In this document: one piece after another, positions 55,684-64,000 of the stretch
How the letters are laid out: the number at the start of each line of letters is the position of its first letter
Numbering within the stretch: the stretch's first letter is position 1
Assembly (NCBI RefSeq): GCF_001718415.1
Contig: NZ_CP013378.1
Location: 4,154,001 to 4,218,000 of the forward strand
DNA length: 64,000 bases
Origin: Burkholderia pseudomultivorans
Lineage (GTDB): Bacteria > Pseudomonadota > Gammaproteobacteria > Burkholderiales > Burkholderiaceae
Direction of reading: 5' to 3'
The notes under the pieces: model-generated
What the model was told of the DNA's origin: nothing
What the model saw: only the letters and a program-made list of their open reading frames with translations
Database searches by the model: none
Position numbers and translations under genes: made by a program

Positions 55684-57165
55684 ATGTATCTCGGCATCGA
55701 CCTCGGCACCTCGGAAGTGAAGGTGCTGCTGCTCGCCCCGGACGGCACGGTCGTCGGCACCGCGGGCACGCCGTTCACCGTGTCGCGCCCGCATCCGCGC
55801 TGGGCCGAACAGCATCCGGAAGACTGGTGGCAAGGCACGCTCGCCGCGCTCGCGGCGCTGCGCGAGCGACATCCGCATGCGTTCGCGCAGGTGCGCGGAA
55901 TCGGCCTGTCCGGCCAGATGCACGGCGCGGTGCTGCTCGGCCGCGACGATCGCGTGCTGCGCCCGGCGATTCTGTGGAACGACATGCGCAGCGCGGACGA
56001 ATGCGCGCTGCTCACCGAACGCGCGCCCGACCTCCATGCGCTCGCCGGCAATCTCGCGATGCCGGGCTTCACCGCGCCGAAGCTGCTGTGGGTCGCGCGT
56101 CACGAACCCGACGTATTCGCGGCCACCGCATGCGTGCTGATGCCGAAGGACTATCTGCGCTTCCGGCTGACCGGCGCGAAAGTCTCCGACCCGTCCGACG
56201 CGGCCGGCACGCTGTGGCTCGACGTCGCGCGACGCGACTGGTCCGACGCGCTGCTCGGCGCATGCGAGATGACGCGCGCGCAGATGCCGCGCATCGTCGA
56301 GGGCAACGCGCCGTCCGGCACGCTGCGCGCCGACGTCGCGCGCGTGCTCGGCCTGTCGGAAGCCGTCGTGGTCGCGGGCGGCGGCGGCGACAACGCGACG
56401 AGCGCGCTCGGCATTGGCGCGATCCACGCGGGCGACGGCTTCGTGTCGCTCGGCACGTCGGGCGTGCTGAGCGTGGTCGGCGACCGCTTCACGCCGAATC
56501 CGGCGTCGGCCGTGCACGCGTTCTGCCACGCGATTCCCGATCGCTGGCAACTGATGAGCGTCGTGCTGTCGGCCGCGAGCTGCCTGCGCTGGGTCTGCAA
56601 GCTGACCGGCACCGACGAGCCCGCGCTGCTCGCCGAAGTCGAGGCGCTCGACGCCGACGCGCTCGCGACGGCGCCGCTGTTCCTGCCTTACCTGTCCGGC
56701 GAGCGTACGCCGCACAACGATCCGTACGCGCAGGGCGTGTTCTTCGGCATGACGCATGCGACCGAGCGCGCGCATCTCGGCTACGCGGTGCTCGAGGGCG
56801 TGACGCTCGGCCTCGCCGACGGCCTCGACGCGCTGCATGCAGCCGGCGTCGCCACCGACCGGCTGTCGCTGATCGGCGGCGGCGCGCGCAGCGCGTTCTG
56901 GGCGCAGCTGATCGCCGATGCGCTGAACGTGCGCACGCGCCAGCACGGCGGCGGCGAGACCGGCGCGGCGCTCGGCGCGGCACGGCTCGGCTGGCTGGCG
57001 GTCGGCGGCGATCCGCACGCGGTGCTGACCAAGCCGCCGGTGCGCGCCGAATACGCGCCCGACGCCGCGCGCCACGCGACGCTGCGCGAACGGCTCGACG
57101 CGTTCCGCGCGCTGTATCGCCACGTGCGCCCGCTTTACGAACCGTCGCGCGCGCGGCTTGCCTAG
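55684..57165 (+). CDS. xylB: Xylulokinase
   Basis: 493 residues, FGGY carbohydrate kinase. It makes D-xylulose 5-phosphate, which enters the pentose phosphate pathway. The first phosphate motif is LGIDLGTSEVKVLL. GLSGQMHGAVLLGRDDRVLRPAILWND is the specific substrate block of xylulokinases, VAGGGGDNATSALGIG carries the catalytic Asp, and IGGGARSAFWAQLIAD is the adenosine motif. It follows the dehydrogenase by 99 bp and precedes a SorC-type regulator by 101 bp. Confidence 0.93.
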   Translation: MYLGIDLGTSEVKVLLLAPDGTVVGTAGTPFTVSRPHPRWAEQHPEDWWQGTLAALAALRERHPHAFAQVRGIGLSGQMHGAVLLGRDDRVLRPAILWNDMRSADECALLTERAPDLHALAGNLAMPGFTAPKLLWVARHEPDVFAATACVLMPKDYLRFRLTGAKVSDPSDAAGTLWLDVARRDWSDALLGACEMTRAQMPRIVEGNAPSGTLRADVARVLGLSEAVVVAGGGGDNATSALGIGAIHAGDGFVSLGTSGVLSVVGDRFTPNPASAVHAFCHAIPDRWQLMSVVLSAASCLRWVCKLTGTDEPALLAEVEALDADALATAPLFLPYLSGERTPHNDPYAQGVFFGMTHATERAHLGYAVLEGVTLGLADGLDALHAAGVATDRLSLIGGGARSAFWAQLIADALNVRTRQHGGGETGAALGAARLGWLAVGGDPHAVLTKPPVRAEYAPDAARHATLRERLDAFRALYRHVRPLYEPSRARLA

Positions 57166-57266
57166 GCGTCGCGCCTGCCAGGCGCACGCGCGGCAGGCGG
57201 CAGGCATGCGCTACAGTGGATGCCGTTGCGCCGCCCGCCGGCCCCGATCCGAACCGAAACGCTATC

Positions 57267-58220
57267 GTGTCCAAGTCCTCAGAAAAACTCGATCTCGCCA
57301 CGCGCGCCGCGTGGCTCTACTACGTCGCGGGCGACACGCAGAACGAAATCGCCGAGAAGCTGCAGGTGTCGCGCCCCGTCGCGCAGCGCCTGGTCGCCTT
57401 CGCGGTCGAGAAGAACCTGATCCGCGTGCGCGTCGACCATCAGCTTGCCGACTGCCTCGATCTCGGCGCGCAGCTGTCGAAGCGCTACGGCCTGGCGATG
57501 TGCGAAGTCGTGCCGGTCGACGCCGACACGCCCGACGCGATCGACCGCAAGCTCGCGGTCGCGGGCGCGCAGGTGATGGAGCGCTACCTGAGCGAGACGC
57601 GGCCGATGGTGATCGCGGTGAGCAGCGGCCGGACGCTGAAGGCCGCGGTCGCGCAGATCGCGCAGATCGACCGGCCGCAGCACCGGCTCGTGTCGATGGT
57701 CGGCGCGATCGCGGCCGACGGCTCGTCGAACCGCTACGACGTCGCGCAATACATCTCCGAGAAAACCGGCGGCAAGCACTTCCTGCTGCCCGCGCCGCTG
57801 TTCGCCGACAGCGGCGCCGAGCGCGCGCAGTGGTGCAATCACCGGCTGTACCGGATCGTCGACGCGCTGTCGGGCAAGGCCGACGTCGCGTTCGTCGGGA
57901 TCGGCAACATCGGCCCGCACTGCCCGCTGTACGAGGACGGCTTCATCACCGAGCAGGAACGCGACGAGATGACCGCGCGCGGCGCGGTCGCCGAGCTGCT
58001 CGGCGTGCCGATCGACGCACAGGGCAGGCTGGTCGACGTGTCGACCAGCGCACGCGTGACCAGCGTGTCGCTCGCGACGCCGCCGAAGCGCCCGACGATC
58101 GCGTTCGCCGGCGGCCCGAAAAAGCGCGACGCGGTGATCGCCGCGCTGCGCGGCGGCTGGCTGTCGGGGCTGGTGACCGACGAAACCTGCGCGCGCGCCG
58201 CGCTCGACGCGACGAACTGA
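57267..58220 (+). CDS. SorC/DeoR-type sugar-binding transcriptional regulator
   Basis: 317 residues from the GTG at 57267 (MSKSSEKLDLATRAAWLYY by family convention). The N-terminal HTH is DTQNEIAEKLQVSRPVAQRLVAFAVEKNLI. The C-terminal effector domain is the SorC sugar-phosphate-isomerase-like fold: VIAVSSGRTLKAAV, VSMVGAIAADGSSNRYDVAQ, LPAPLF, VAFVGIGNIGPHCPLYEDGFI and IAFAGGPKKRDAVIAAL. It probably represses the dehydrogenase-xylulokinase genes until a pentulose or its phosphate binds. The palindrome at 53899-53941 is a candidate site. Confidence 0.92.
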   Translation: MSKSSEKLDLATRAAWLYYVAGDTQNEIAEKLQVSRPVAQRLVAFAVEKNLIRVRVDHQLADCLDLGAQLSKRYGLAMCEVVPVDADTPDAIDRKLAVAGAQVMERYLSETRPMVIAVSSGRTLKAAVAQIAQIDRPQHRLVSMVGAIAADGSSNRYDVAQYISEKTGGKHFLLPAPLFADSGAERAQWCNHRLYRIVDALSGKADVAFVGIGNIGPHCPLYEDGFITEQERDEMTARGAVAELLGVPIDAQGRLVDVSTSARVTSVSLATPPKRPTIAFAGGPKKRDAVIAALRGGWLSGLVTDETCARAALDATN

Positions 58221-58263
58221 CGCCGCGGGCGGCGCGCCGCCCGCTCCCGGCACGCCGCCGTGC

Positions 58264-59484
58264 TCATGCGGTGCGCGGCGCCGCGAACGCGTGCCGGCGC
58301 GCACGCCACGCGCCGAGCGCGGCCGCGCCCAGCAGCGCGACGAGCACCCACGGTATCGGGCCGGCGCCCACTGCGTCGAGCAGCATGCCGCCCGCGATGC
58401 CGCCGCCGGCGATCGCCAGGTTCCACACCGTGACGAGCATCGACTGCGCGACGTCGGCTGCGTCGCCGGCAGCCTGCGCGGCGGCCGTCTGGAACAGCGT
58501 CGGCGCGCCGCCGAACGCGAGCCCCCACAGCGCGACGCCCGCATAGACGGCCGCCATGCCGGCGCCGGCACCAAGCATCAGCGCGGCAAGCGCGAACAAC
58601 GCGATGCTCGCGAACGTGAGCCGCCGCTGCGCGGCGCCGATCCATGCGCCCGTCAGCGCGATCCCGGCCAGCGACGCGACGCCGAACACGAGCAGCACCG
58701 TATCGACCTGCGCGCCCATCCGCTCCCCCGCGAGAAACGGCGCGATGTACGTGTACAGCATGTTGTGCGCGAGCACGTACGCGAACATCACGGCCAGCAC
58801 CGCCCGCACGCCGGGCAGCCGCATCACCGCGAGCACGGGTTCGCGCGAACCGGCCGGCTGCCCCGGATGATCGGGCAGGCGCAGCCGCACCCATCCGATC
58901 AGCGCGAGCGCCGCGAGCGTGATGCCTGCGAACGCGATGCGCCAGCCGAACACCGCACCGAGCGCGGTGCCGGCCGGAATGCCGACCGACATCGCGACCG
59001 GCACGCCGAGCATTGCGACCGCGATCGCGCGGCCGCGCAGGCACTCGTCGACCATCCGGCTCGCATAACCGGCGAGCAGCGCCCACAGCAGCCCGGCCGA
59101 CATGCCGGCGACGAAGCGCGCGGCGAGCGTGAGCGCGTAGTGCGGCGACACGGTCGTCAATGCGTTCGACACGACGAAGCCGGCCAGCGCCGCGATCAGC
59201 AGACGGCGTCGCCCGATCCCGCGCGTCGCCGCGACGAGCGGAATCGCGGCGACGATCGAACCGAGCGCGTAGATGGTCACGAGCTGGCCGATCAGCGCCT
59301 CGGTCACGCGCAGGTCGGCGCTCATCAGCGGCAGCAGGCCGGCCGGCAGCGCTTCGGTCAGGACCGTGATGAAGCCGGCCGTCGCAAGCGCGAGCAGGTT
59401 CGCGACCGGCAGGCCTTCGCGCGGCGCGGCGGCGCGCCCGTTTGCATGCGCGGACCGATCGTCCGCCGACAGGCAGTCGCTCAT
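58264..59484 (-). CDS. MFS transporter, DHA1 type
   Basis: 406 residues, 12 helices, from ATG 59484. Helix 1 has TEALPAGLLPLMSADLRV, typical of the arabinose-efflux/drug-efflux DHA1 group (AraJ- or PbuE-like). Motif-A-like RGIGRRRLLIAALAG follows helix 2, and GIPAGTALGAVFGWR is the motif C region. Its start overlaps the end of the serine hydrolase by 4 bp (ATGA), so the two are translationally coupled. Substrate unknown. Confidence 0.9.
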   Translation of the reverse strand: MSDCLSADDRSAHANGRAAAPREGLPVANLLALATAGFITVLTEALPAGLLPLMSADLRVTEALIGQLVTIYALGSIVAAIPLVAATRGIGRRRLLIAALAGFVVSNALTTVSPHYALTLAARFVAGMSAGLLWALLAGYASRMVDECLRGRAIAVAMLGVPVAMSVGIPAGTALGAVFGWRIAFAGITLAALALIGWVRLRLPDHPGQPAGSREPVLAVMRLPGVRAVLAVMFAYVLAHNMLYTYIAPFLAGERMGAQVDTVLLVFGVASLAGIALTGAWIGAAQRRLTFASIALFALAALMLGAGAGMAAVYAGVALWGLAFGGAPTLFQTAAAQAAGDAADVAQSMLVTVWNLAIAGGGIAGGMLLDAVGAGPIPWVLVALLGAAALGAWRARRHAFAAPRTA

Positions 59485-60677
59485 GTCGCACTCCGTCCGT
59501 CGGTGCCGTAAACCGCATCGCGCACGTCGGTCACGATGCGCCCGTGCATGCCTTCGTACAGCGTATTGGTCAACGCGACGACGGTCAGACCCGCCGCGCG
59601 ATCGACGAACCACGCATGCCCGTATGCGCCGCCCCAGCGCCAGGTGCCGACCGACTCCGGCGACTGCGCGGCCGCCGGATCGCGCAGCACCGAAAAGCCG
59701 AGCCCGAAGCCGAAGCCCGGTGCGTCGGCGAGTTCGTGCGCGCCCGGCTGGATGCGCGCCATCTCGTCGATCCACGCGCGCCCGAGCCAGCCGTCGCGAC
59801 CGGTGCGCAATGCGTCGAGCAGCGTCAGGCAGTCGCGCGCCGTGCCGGCCATCCCCGCGCCGCCCGACGGCCACGCATCCGCGTCGAATACGCGCGCGGG
59901 CGCGAAACGGATGCCGATCGTGCCGTCGTACACGGGGACCAGATCGTCGTCCGCCATCCGGCGCGGCGCGCCTGCCGTGCTCACGTAAGGCGTCGCGACA
60001 CGCGCGGCGTCGTGCGCGACGAACGCGGTGTCGGTCATCCCGAGCGGCGTCGTGACCAGCGCGGCCACCGCATCGGCGAGCGGCCGGCCGTCGACCGCCT
60101 CGATCAGCGCGCCGACCACGTCGGTCGCCAGCGAATAGCCCCACGACGTACCGGGCGCGAACTGCAGCGGCACGCTCGCGATGCGCCGCAGGTTCTCCGC
60201 GAGCGACACGCGCGCGCCGTCCATGCCGTCGGACACGCCGGCGCGCGCATACGGGCCGTCGCCGTCGGCTTCGAGGAAGCGATAGCCGAGGCCGGCCGTA
60301 TGCGACAGCAGATGCCGCAACGTGATCGCGGCGGGCGTGCCGTCGCGCAGCGTCGGCCGGAACGCGGGCAGCCAGCGCGCAACCGGCTCGTCGAGCGCGA
60401 GGCGGCCGGCGGCGACGAGCCGCATCGCGGCGGCCGTCACGATCGGCTTGGTGACCGATGCGAGCCGGAACAGCGTGCCCTCGCGCATCGGCGTGCCGGC
60501 CTCGCGGTCCGCAAGGCCCGCTGCGCGCGCATAGCGCAGCTCGCCGTCGCGCGCGACCATCACGACCGCGCCGACGACGCGCTCGTCCGCGAGCACGCGA
60601 TCGAGCGCGTCGTCGAGCCGCACGTGCAGCGCGGCGTCCGCCTCGCTGTCGCGGGCAATCACAGGCAGGGATGACAT
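59481..60677 (-). CDS. Serine hydrolase, class C β-lactamase-like
   Basis: 398 residues from ATG 60677. The nucleophile motif is S74-V-T-K77 in LASVTKPIVTAAAM. The second motif, normally YxN, is YSL in SWGYSLATDVVG, and the third is GGAYGHAWFVD, closer to HxG-type esterases than to true β-lactamases. HLLSHTAGLGYRF is the usual conserved loop. There is no signal peptide, so it is probably a cytosolic esterase of the EstB kind. It is coupled to the MFS gene and divergent from a LysR regulator. Confidence 0.9.
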   Translation of the reverse strand: MSSLPVIARDSEADAALHVRLDDALDRVLADERVVGAVVMVARDGELRYARAAGLADREAGTPMREGTLFRLASVTKPIVTAAAMRLVAAGRLALDEPVARWLPAFRPTLRDGTPAAITLRHLLSHTAGLGYRFLEADGDGPYARAGVSDGMDGARVSLAENLRRIASVPLQFAPGTSWGYSLATDVVGALIEAVDGRPLADAVAALVTTPLGMTDTAFVAHDAARVATPYVSTAGAPRRMADDDLVPVYDGTIGIRFAPARVFDADAWPSGGAGMAGTARDCLTLLDALRTGRDGWLGRAWIDEMARIQPGAHELADAPGFGFGLGFSVLRDPAAAQSPESVGTWRWGGAYGHAWFVDRAAGLTVVALTNTLYEGMHGRIVTDVRDAVYGTDGRSAT

Positions 60678-60688
60678 GGCAATGACCT

Positions 60689-60712
60689 CGATGAGTGAAC
60701 GAACGCTCATCG
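60689..60712. promoter_or_regulatory. Candidate operator in the serine hydrolase-LysR gap
   Basis: CGATGAG (60689-60695)/CTCATCG (60706-60712) is a perfect 7-bp inverted repeat around TGAACGAACG, starting 12 bp before the hydrolase ATG on its strand. It probably overlaps the hydrolase leader or promoter. Confidence 0.4.
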
Positions 60713-60749
60713 TAGGGAGCCGGCAAACGAAGAAAAACTGGGCTAGAGT

Positions 60750-60766
60750 TCCGGACAATCCGGACA
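60750..60766. promoter_or_regulatory. TCCGGACA direct repeat upstream of the LysR gene
   Basis: TCCGGACA occurs twice with 9-bp period (60750-60757 and 60759-60766). Each copy contains the palindrome TCCGGA. It lies 25-42 bp before the LysR start and is a candidate autoregulatory site. Confidence 0.35.
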
Positions 60767-60791
60767 CCGACGTCCGTAATCGGGAACCTGC

Positions 60792-61676
60792 ATGGAGAAT
60801 CTGGGCGGCTTCATCGTATTCGTTCAGGTCGCGGAAACGCGCAGCTTCGTCGCGGCCGGTCGCGCGCTCGGGCTGTCCGCGTCGGCGGTCGGCAAACGCA
60901 TCGCGCGGCTCGAGGCGCGCCTGAACGTGCGGCTGTTTCACCGCAGCACGCGCAGCGTCACGCTGACGGCCGAAGGCGCGCGCTTTCTCGATCGATGCCG
61001 CCGCGTGATCGCCGAAATCGACGCGGCCGAGCGCGAGCTCACGCAAAGCGTCGAAGCGCCGCGCGGGCGGCTGCGCGTCAGCCTGCCGACGATCGGCACG
61101 CTGATGCTGCCGGTGCTCGCCGGTTTCATGGCCGCGTATCCGGAGATCGAGCTGGATCTCGATTTCAACGACCGGCTCGTCGACGTCGTCGACGAAGGTT
61201 TCGATGCCGTGCTGCGCACCGGCCGCCCGGCCGACTCGCGGCTGTCGTCGCGGCTGCTCGGGCATTTCCGCCAGCATCTGGTCGCGTCGCCCGACTACCT
61301 CGAACGGCACGGCACGCCGCGCACGCCGGCCGATCTCGTGCGCCATCGCTGCCTGCACTACCGGTTCCCGAGCAGCGGCAAGCTCGAGATCTGGCCGCTG
61401 CGCACGTCGCGTTCGCACGCGCCGCCGGACGTGCCGGTGTCGATGGTCAGCAACAACGCGGAAACGCGCCTGTGCTTCGCGTTGCGCGGGCTCGGCATCG
61501 CGTGCCTGCCCGAGTTCTTCGTGCGCGAGCCGATCGACGCCGGCACGCTGCGCACGGTGCTCGACGACCATGTCGCGAGCCGCACGCCGGTCTACGTGCT
61601 GTGGCCGTCAGGCCGCCATCCGACGCCGAAGCTGCGCGCGTTCGTCGACCACATGGTCGAGCACCTGCCCCTGTGA
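60792..61676 (+). CDS. LysR-family regulator
   Basis: 294 residues. The HTH reads FIVFVQVAETRSFVAAGRALGLSASAVGKRIARLEARLNVRLFHRSTR. The effector domain starts at GRLRVSLPTIGTLMLPVLAGFMAAYPEIELDL and belongs to the CrgA-like group. It is divergent from the serine hydrolase-MFS pair across 114 bp with two repeat elements, so it likely controls them. It converges on the ABC transporter ATPase gene with only 13 bp between them. Confidence 0.92.
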   Translation: MENLGGFIVFVQVAETRSFVAAGRALGLSASAVGKRIARLEARLNVRLFHRSTRSVTLTAEGARFLDRCRRVIAEIDAAERELTQSVEAPRGRLRVSLPTIGTLMLPVLAGFMAAYPEIELDLDFNDRLVDVVDEGFDAVLRTGRPADSRLSSRLLGHFRQHLVASPDYLERHGTPRTPADLVRHRCLHYRFPSSGKLEIWPLRTSRSHAPPDVPVSMVSNNAETRLCFALRGLGIACLPEFFVREPIDAGTLRTVLDDHVASRTPVYVLWPSGRHPTPKLRAFVDHMVEHLPL

Positions 61677-61689
61677 CGCGCGCCGTGCG

Positions 61690-62799
<1,110 letters not shown>

Positions 62800-62853
62800 G
62801 ATCTGTCTCCGTTCGTTCGTGATGCGCCGCTTTCCGGCGGCGCGCAATCGGTT

Positions 62854-63558
62854 CTAATGCGGCAGCACCGCGCCGGTCGCCTGCCAGCGCGCGACGTAGC
62901 CGGGCAGCTCGTGCATGTCGTCGAATACGTGGCGCGCGCCGATCCCGCGCAGCGCGTCGATCTGCGCGGCCGCCGCATGCCCGCCGCCGACGAAGCCGAG
63001 CACGGTCATGCCGGCCGCGGCCGCCGCGGTGATCCCGGTCGCGCTGTCCTCGACGACGAGGCACTGCGCGGGCGCGACGCCGAGCGCGTGCGCGGCCGCG
63101 AGATACACGTCGGGCGCCGGCTTCGGCCGCGCGACGGCGTCCGCGCAGAACAGCCGGTCGCCGAAGAAGCGCGCGAGGCCGGTGCGCGCGAGCGCCGCTT
63201 CGACGTAGCCGCGATAGCTGTTGCTCGCGCAGGCCTTGGTCAGCTCGATCGCCGCGAGCGCCGCGTCGATGCCGTCGACCATCGGTGCATGCACGGCCGC
63301 CGCTTCGACCGTGCGACGGATCGCGTCGACGTCGGCGGCGCTCAGCGTGCGGCCGACCGCCTCGCTCGCGCCGGCCAGCACGCGCTCGATGCGCAGCCCG
63401 AGCAGCGGCATCACGGCCGGCCGCGCATCGACGCCCGGCCAGCGCGCGTCGAGCTCGCGCACGAGCACGTCGGCGGCGACGGCCTCGCTGTCGATCAACA
63501 CGCCGTCGCAGTCGCAGATCAACGCGGCTGCGCCTTCGCCCGTCGCACCGGCGCTCAT
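62854..63558 (-). CDS. HAD-family phosphatase in the sugar ABC operon
   Basis: 234 residues from ATG 63558. Motif I is CDCDGVLIDSEAV with D16 and D18; a motif II Ser/Asn region ACASNSYRGYVEAAL, motif III RPKPAPDVY and motif IV CLVVEDSATGITAAAAAGM complete the β-phosphoglucomutase/sugar phosphatase subfamily. It overlaps the permease stop by 4 bp. It sits between permease and ATPase, which suggests dephosphorylation or recycling of a sugar phosphate derived from the transported substrate; the substrate is unknown. Confidence 0.92.
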   Translation of the reverse strand: MSAGATGEGAAALICDCDGVLIDSEAVAADVLVRELDARWPGVDARPAVMPLLGLRIERVLAGASEAVGRTLSAADVDAIRRTVEAAAVHAPMVDGIDAALAAIELTKACASNSYRGYVEAALARTGLARFFGDRLFCADAVARPKPAPDVYLAAAHALGVAPAQCLVVEDSATGITAAAAAGMTVLGFVGGGHAAAAQIDALRGIGARHVFDDMHELPGYVARWQATGAVLPH

Positions 63559-64000
63559 TTGACGGCCCCGAACGTGAGCCCGCGCACCAGCTGCTTCTGC
63601 GACAGCCAGCCGACGATCAGGATCGGCGCGACCGCGAGCAGCGACGCGGCGGACAGCTTCGCCCAGAACAGCCCTTCGGGGCTCGAGTACGACGCGATGA
63701 ACACGGTCAGCGGCGCGGCGTTGGAGCTCGACAGGTTGATGCTCCAGAACGCCTCGTTCCACGACAGGATCACCAGGAGCAGCGCGGTCGACGCGAGCCC
63801 CGGCAGCGCCATCGGCATCAGCAGGTAGACGATCTCCTGCCACGTCGACGCACCGTCGATGCGCCCCGCTTCGAGAATGTCCTTCGGGATCTCGTTGAAG
63901 TACGTGAAGGTCATCCACACCGCGATCGGCAGGTTGATCAGCGTATAGACGATCACCAGGCCCGACACGGTATCGAGCAGCCCCGCGTTCTTCCACAGCA
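63555..64000 (-). CDS. Sugar ABC transporter permease (MalG type), partial at right edge
   Basis: The reading frame is open through the right edge, so the N-terminus lies outside; the visible 147 residues are the C-terminal half. Hydrophobic helices and the EAA loop EAGRIDGASTWQEIVYLLMPM, which docks on the ATPase, are clear. The end, VGWLSQKQLVRGLTFGAVK, is typical of the carbohydrate permease 2 (CUT1) family. The second permease and the binding protein should lie to the right. Confidence 0.93.
   Translation of the reverse strand, partial: LWKNAGLLDTVSGLVIVYTLINLPIAVWMTFTYFNEIPKDILEAGRIDGASTWQEIVYLLMPMALPGLASTALLLVILSWNEAFWSINLSSSNAAPLTVFIASYSSPEGLFWAKLSAASLLAVAPILIVGWLSQKQLVRGLTFGAVK

Noticed and set aside
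54163..57207. A 1014-codon open frame on the minus strand opposite the arabinitol dehydrogenase and xylulokinase genes
   Set aside because: Composition is Arg/Ala/Gln-rich with no domain, and the plus-strand genes are clear families with catalytic residues. Long antisense frames are expected in DNA this GC-rich.
59481..60677. True β-lactamase conferring antibiotic resistance
   Set aside because: No signal peptide, YSL instead of YxN, and no KTG-like third motif. An esterase of the same fold is more likely.

Overview
The window reads as a stretch of the main chromosome of a Burkholderia species, most likely of the B. cepacia complex. It is very GC-rich, nearly every gene ends codons in G or C, and the gene sets (murJ-rpsT-argF-murB-yajQ-plsY, lpxK-Trm112-kdsB-adk, queG/tsaE-amiC, kynR/kynB-kynU-kynA) are typical of that genus. 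The species call is an inference from recognised protein families, not from a database search. I see no insertion sequence, prophage, CRISPR array, rRNA or tRNA.

Layout. 1-4.3 kb: an edge-truncated aldo/keto reductase, a GntR/HutC regulator, then a divergent pair of a class III CoA-transferase with unusual domain order and a DNA-binding-domain/citrate-synthase fusion, then a small DUF2917 protein. 4.5-11.8 kb: an MFS exporter, a degenerate EAL protein, a methyltransferase, a ketopantoate reductase with an Mpo1-like membrane protein, a Crp/Fnr regulator and a chromate transporter. 11.9-25.6 kb: housekeeping genes for oxidative stress (sodB), DNA repair (xseA), lipid A and KDO (lpxK, kdsB), nucleotides (adk), the cell wall (murJ, murB), translation (rpsT, ybaK), arginine (argF) and phospholipid (plsY). 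25.8-40.2 kb: an acyl-CoA synthetase, xerD-ogt-queG facing tsaE-amiC, an EamA transporter, pirin, the thioredoxin-TPR chaperone cnoX, tcdA, pdxH, cfa, a DUF72 protein and msrA.

40.7-64 kb is mostly catabolic. It holds a selenium-binding-protein/methanethiol-oxidase homologue translationally coupled to a His-rich membrane protein; a flavin reductase; the tryptophan-to-anthranilate kynurenine pathway with its Lrp-type regulator; a benzoylformate cluster (LysR regulator, mdlC, aldehyde dehydrogenase, a ketopantoate-reductase paralogue, AAHS-type permease); and a pentitol locus (arabinitol dehydrogenase, xylulokinase, SorC-type regulator). A LysR/serine hydrolase/MFS module separates that locus from a sugar ABC transporter operon that runs off the right edge.

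The observations I would follow first are: the ketopantoate-reductase paralogue inside the benzoylformate cluster, whose cofactor site looks NAD-type, making it a candidate D-mandelate dehydrogenase; the 43-bp near-palindrome and the 49-bp tandem repeat with a strong hairpin in front of the arabinitol gene; the regulator-like citrate synthase and its permuted CoA-transferase partner; the MtoX/membrane protein pair; and a sliding-clamp-binding-like motif in the DUF72 protein.
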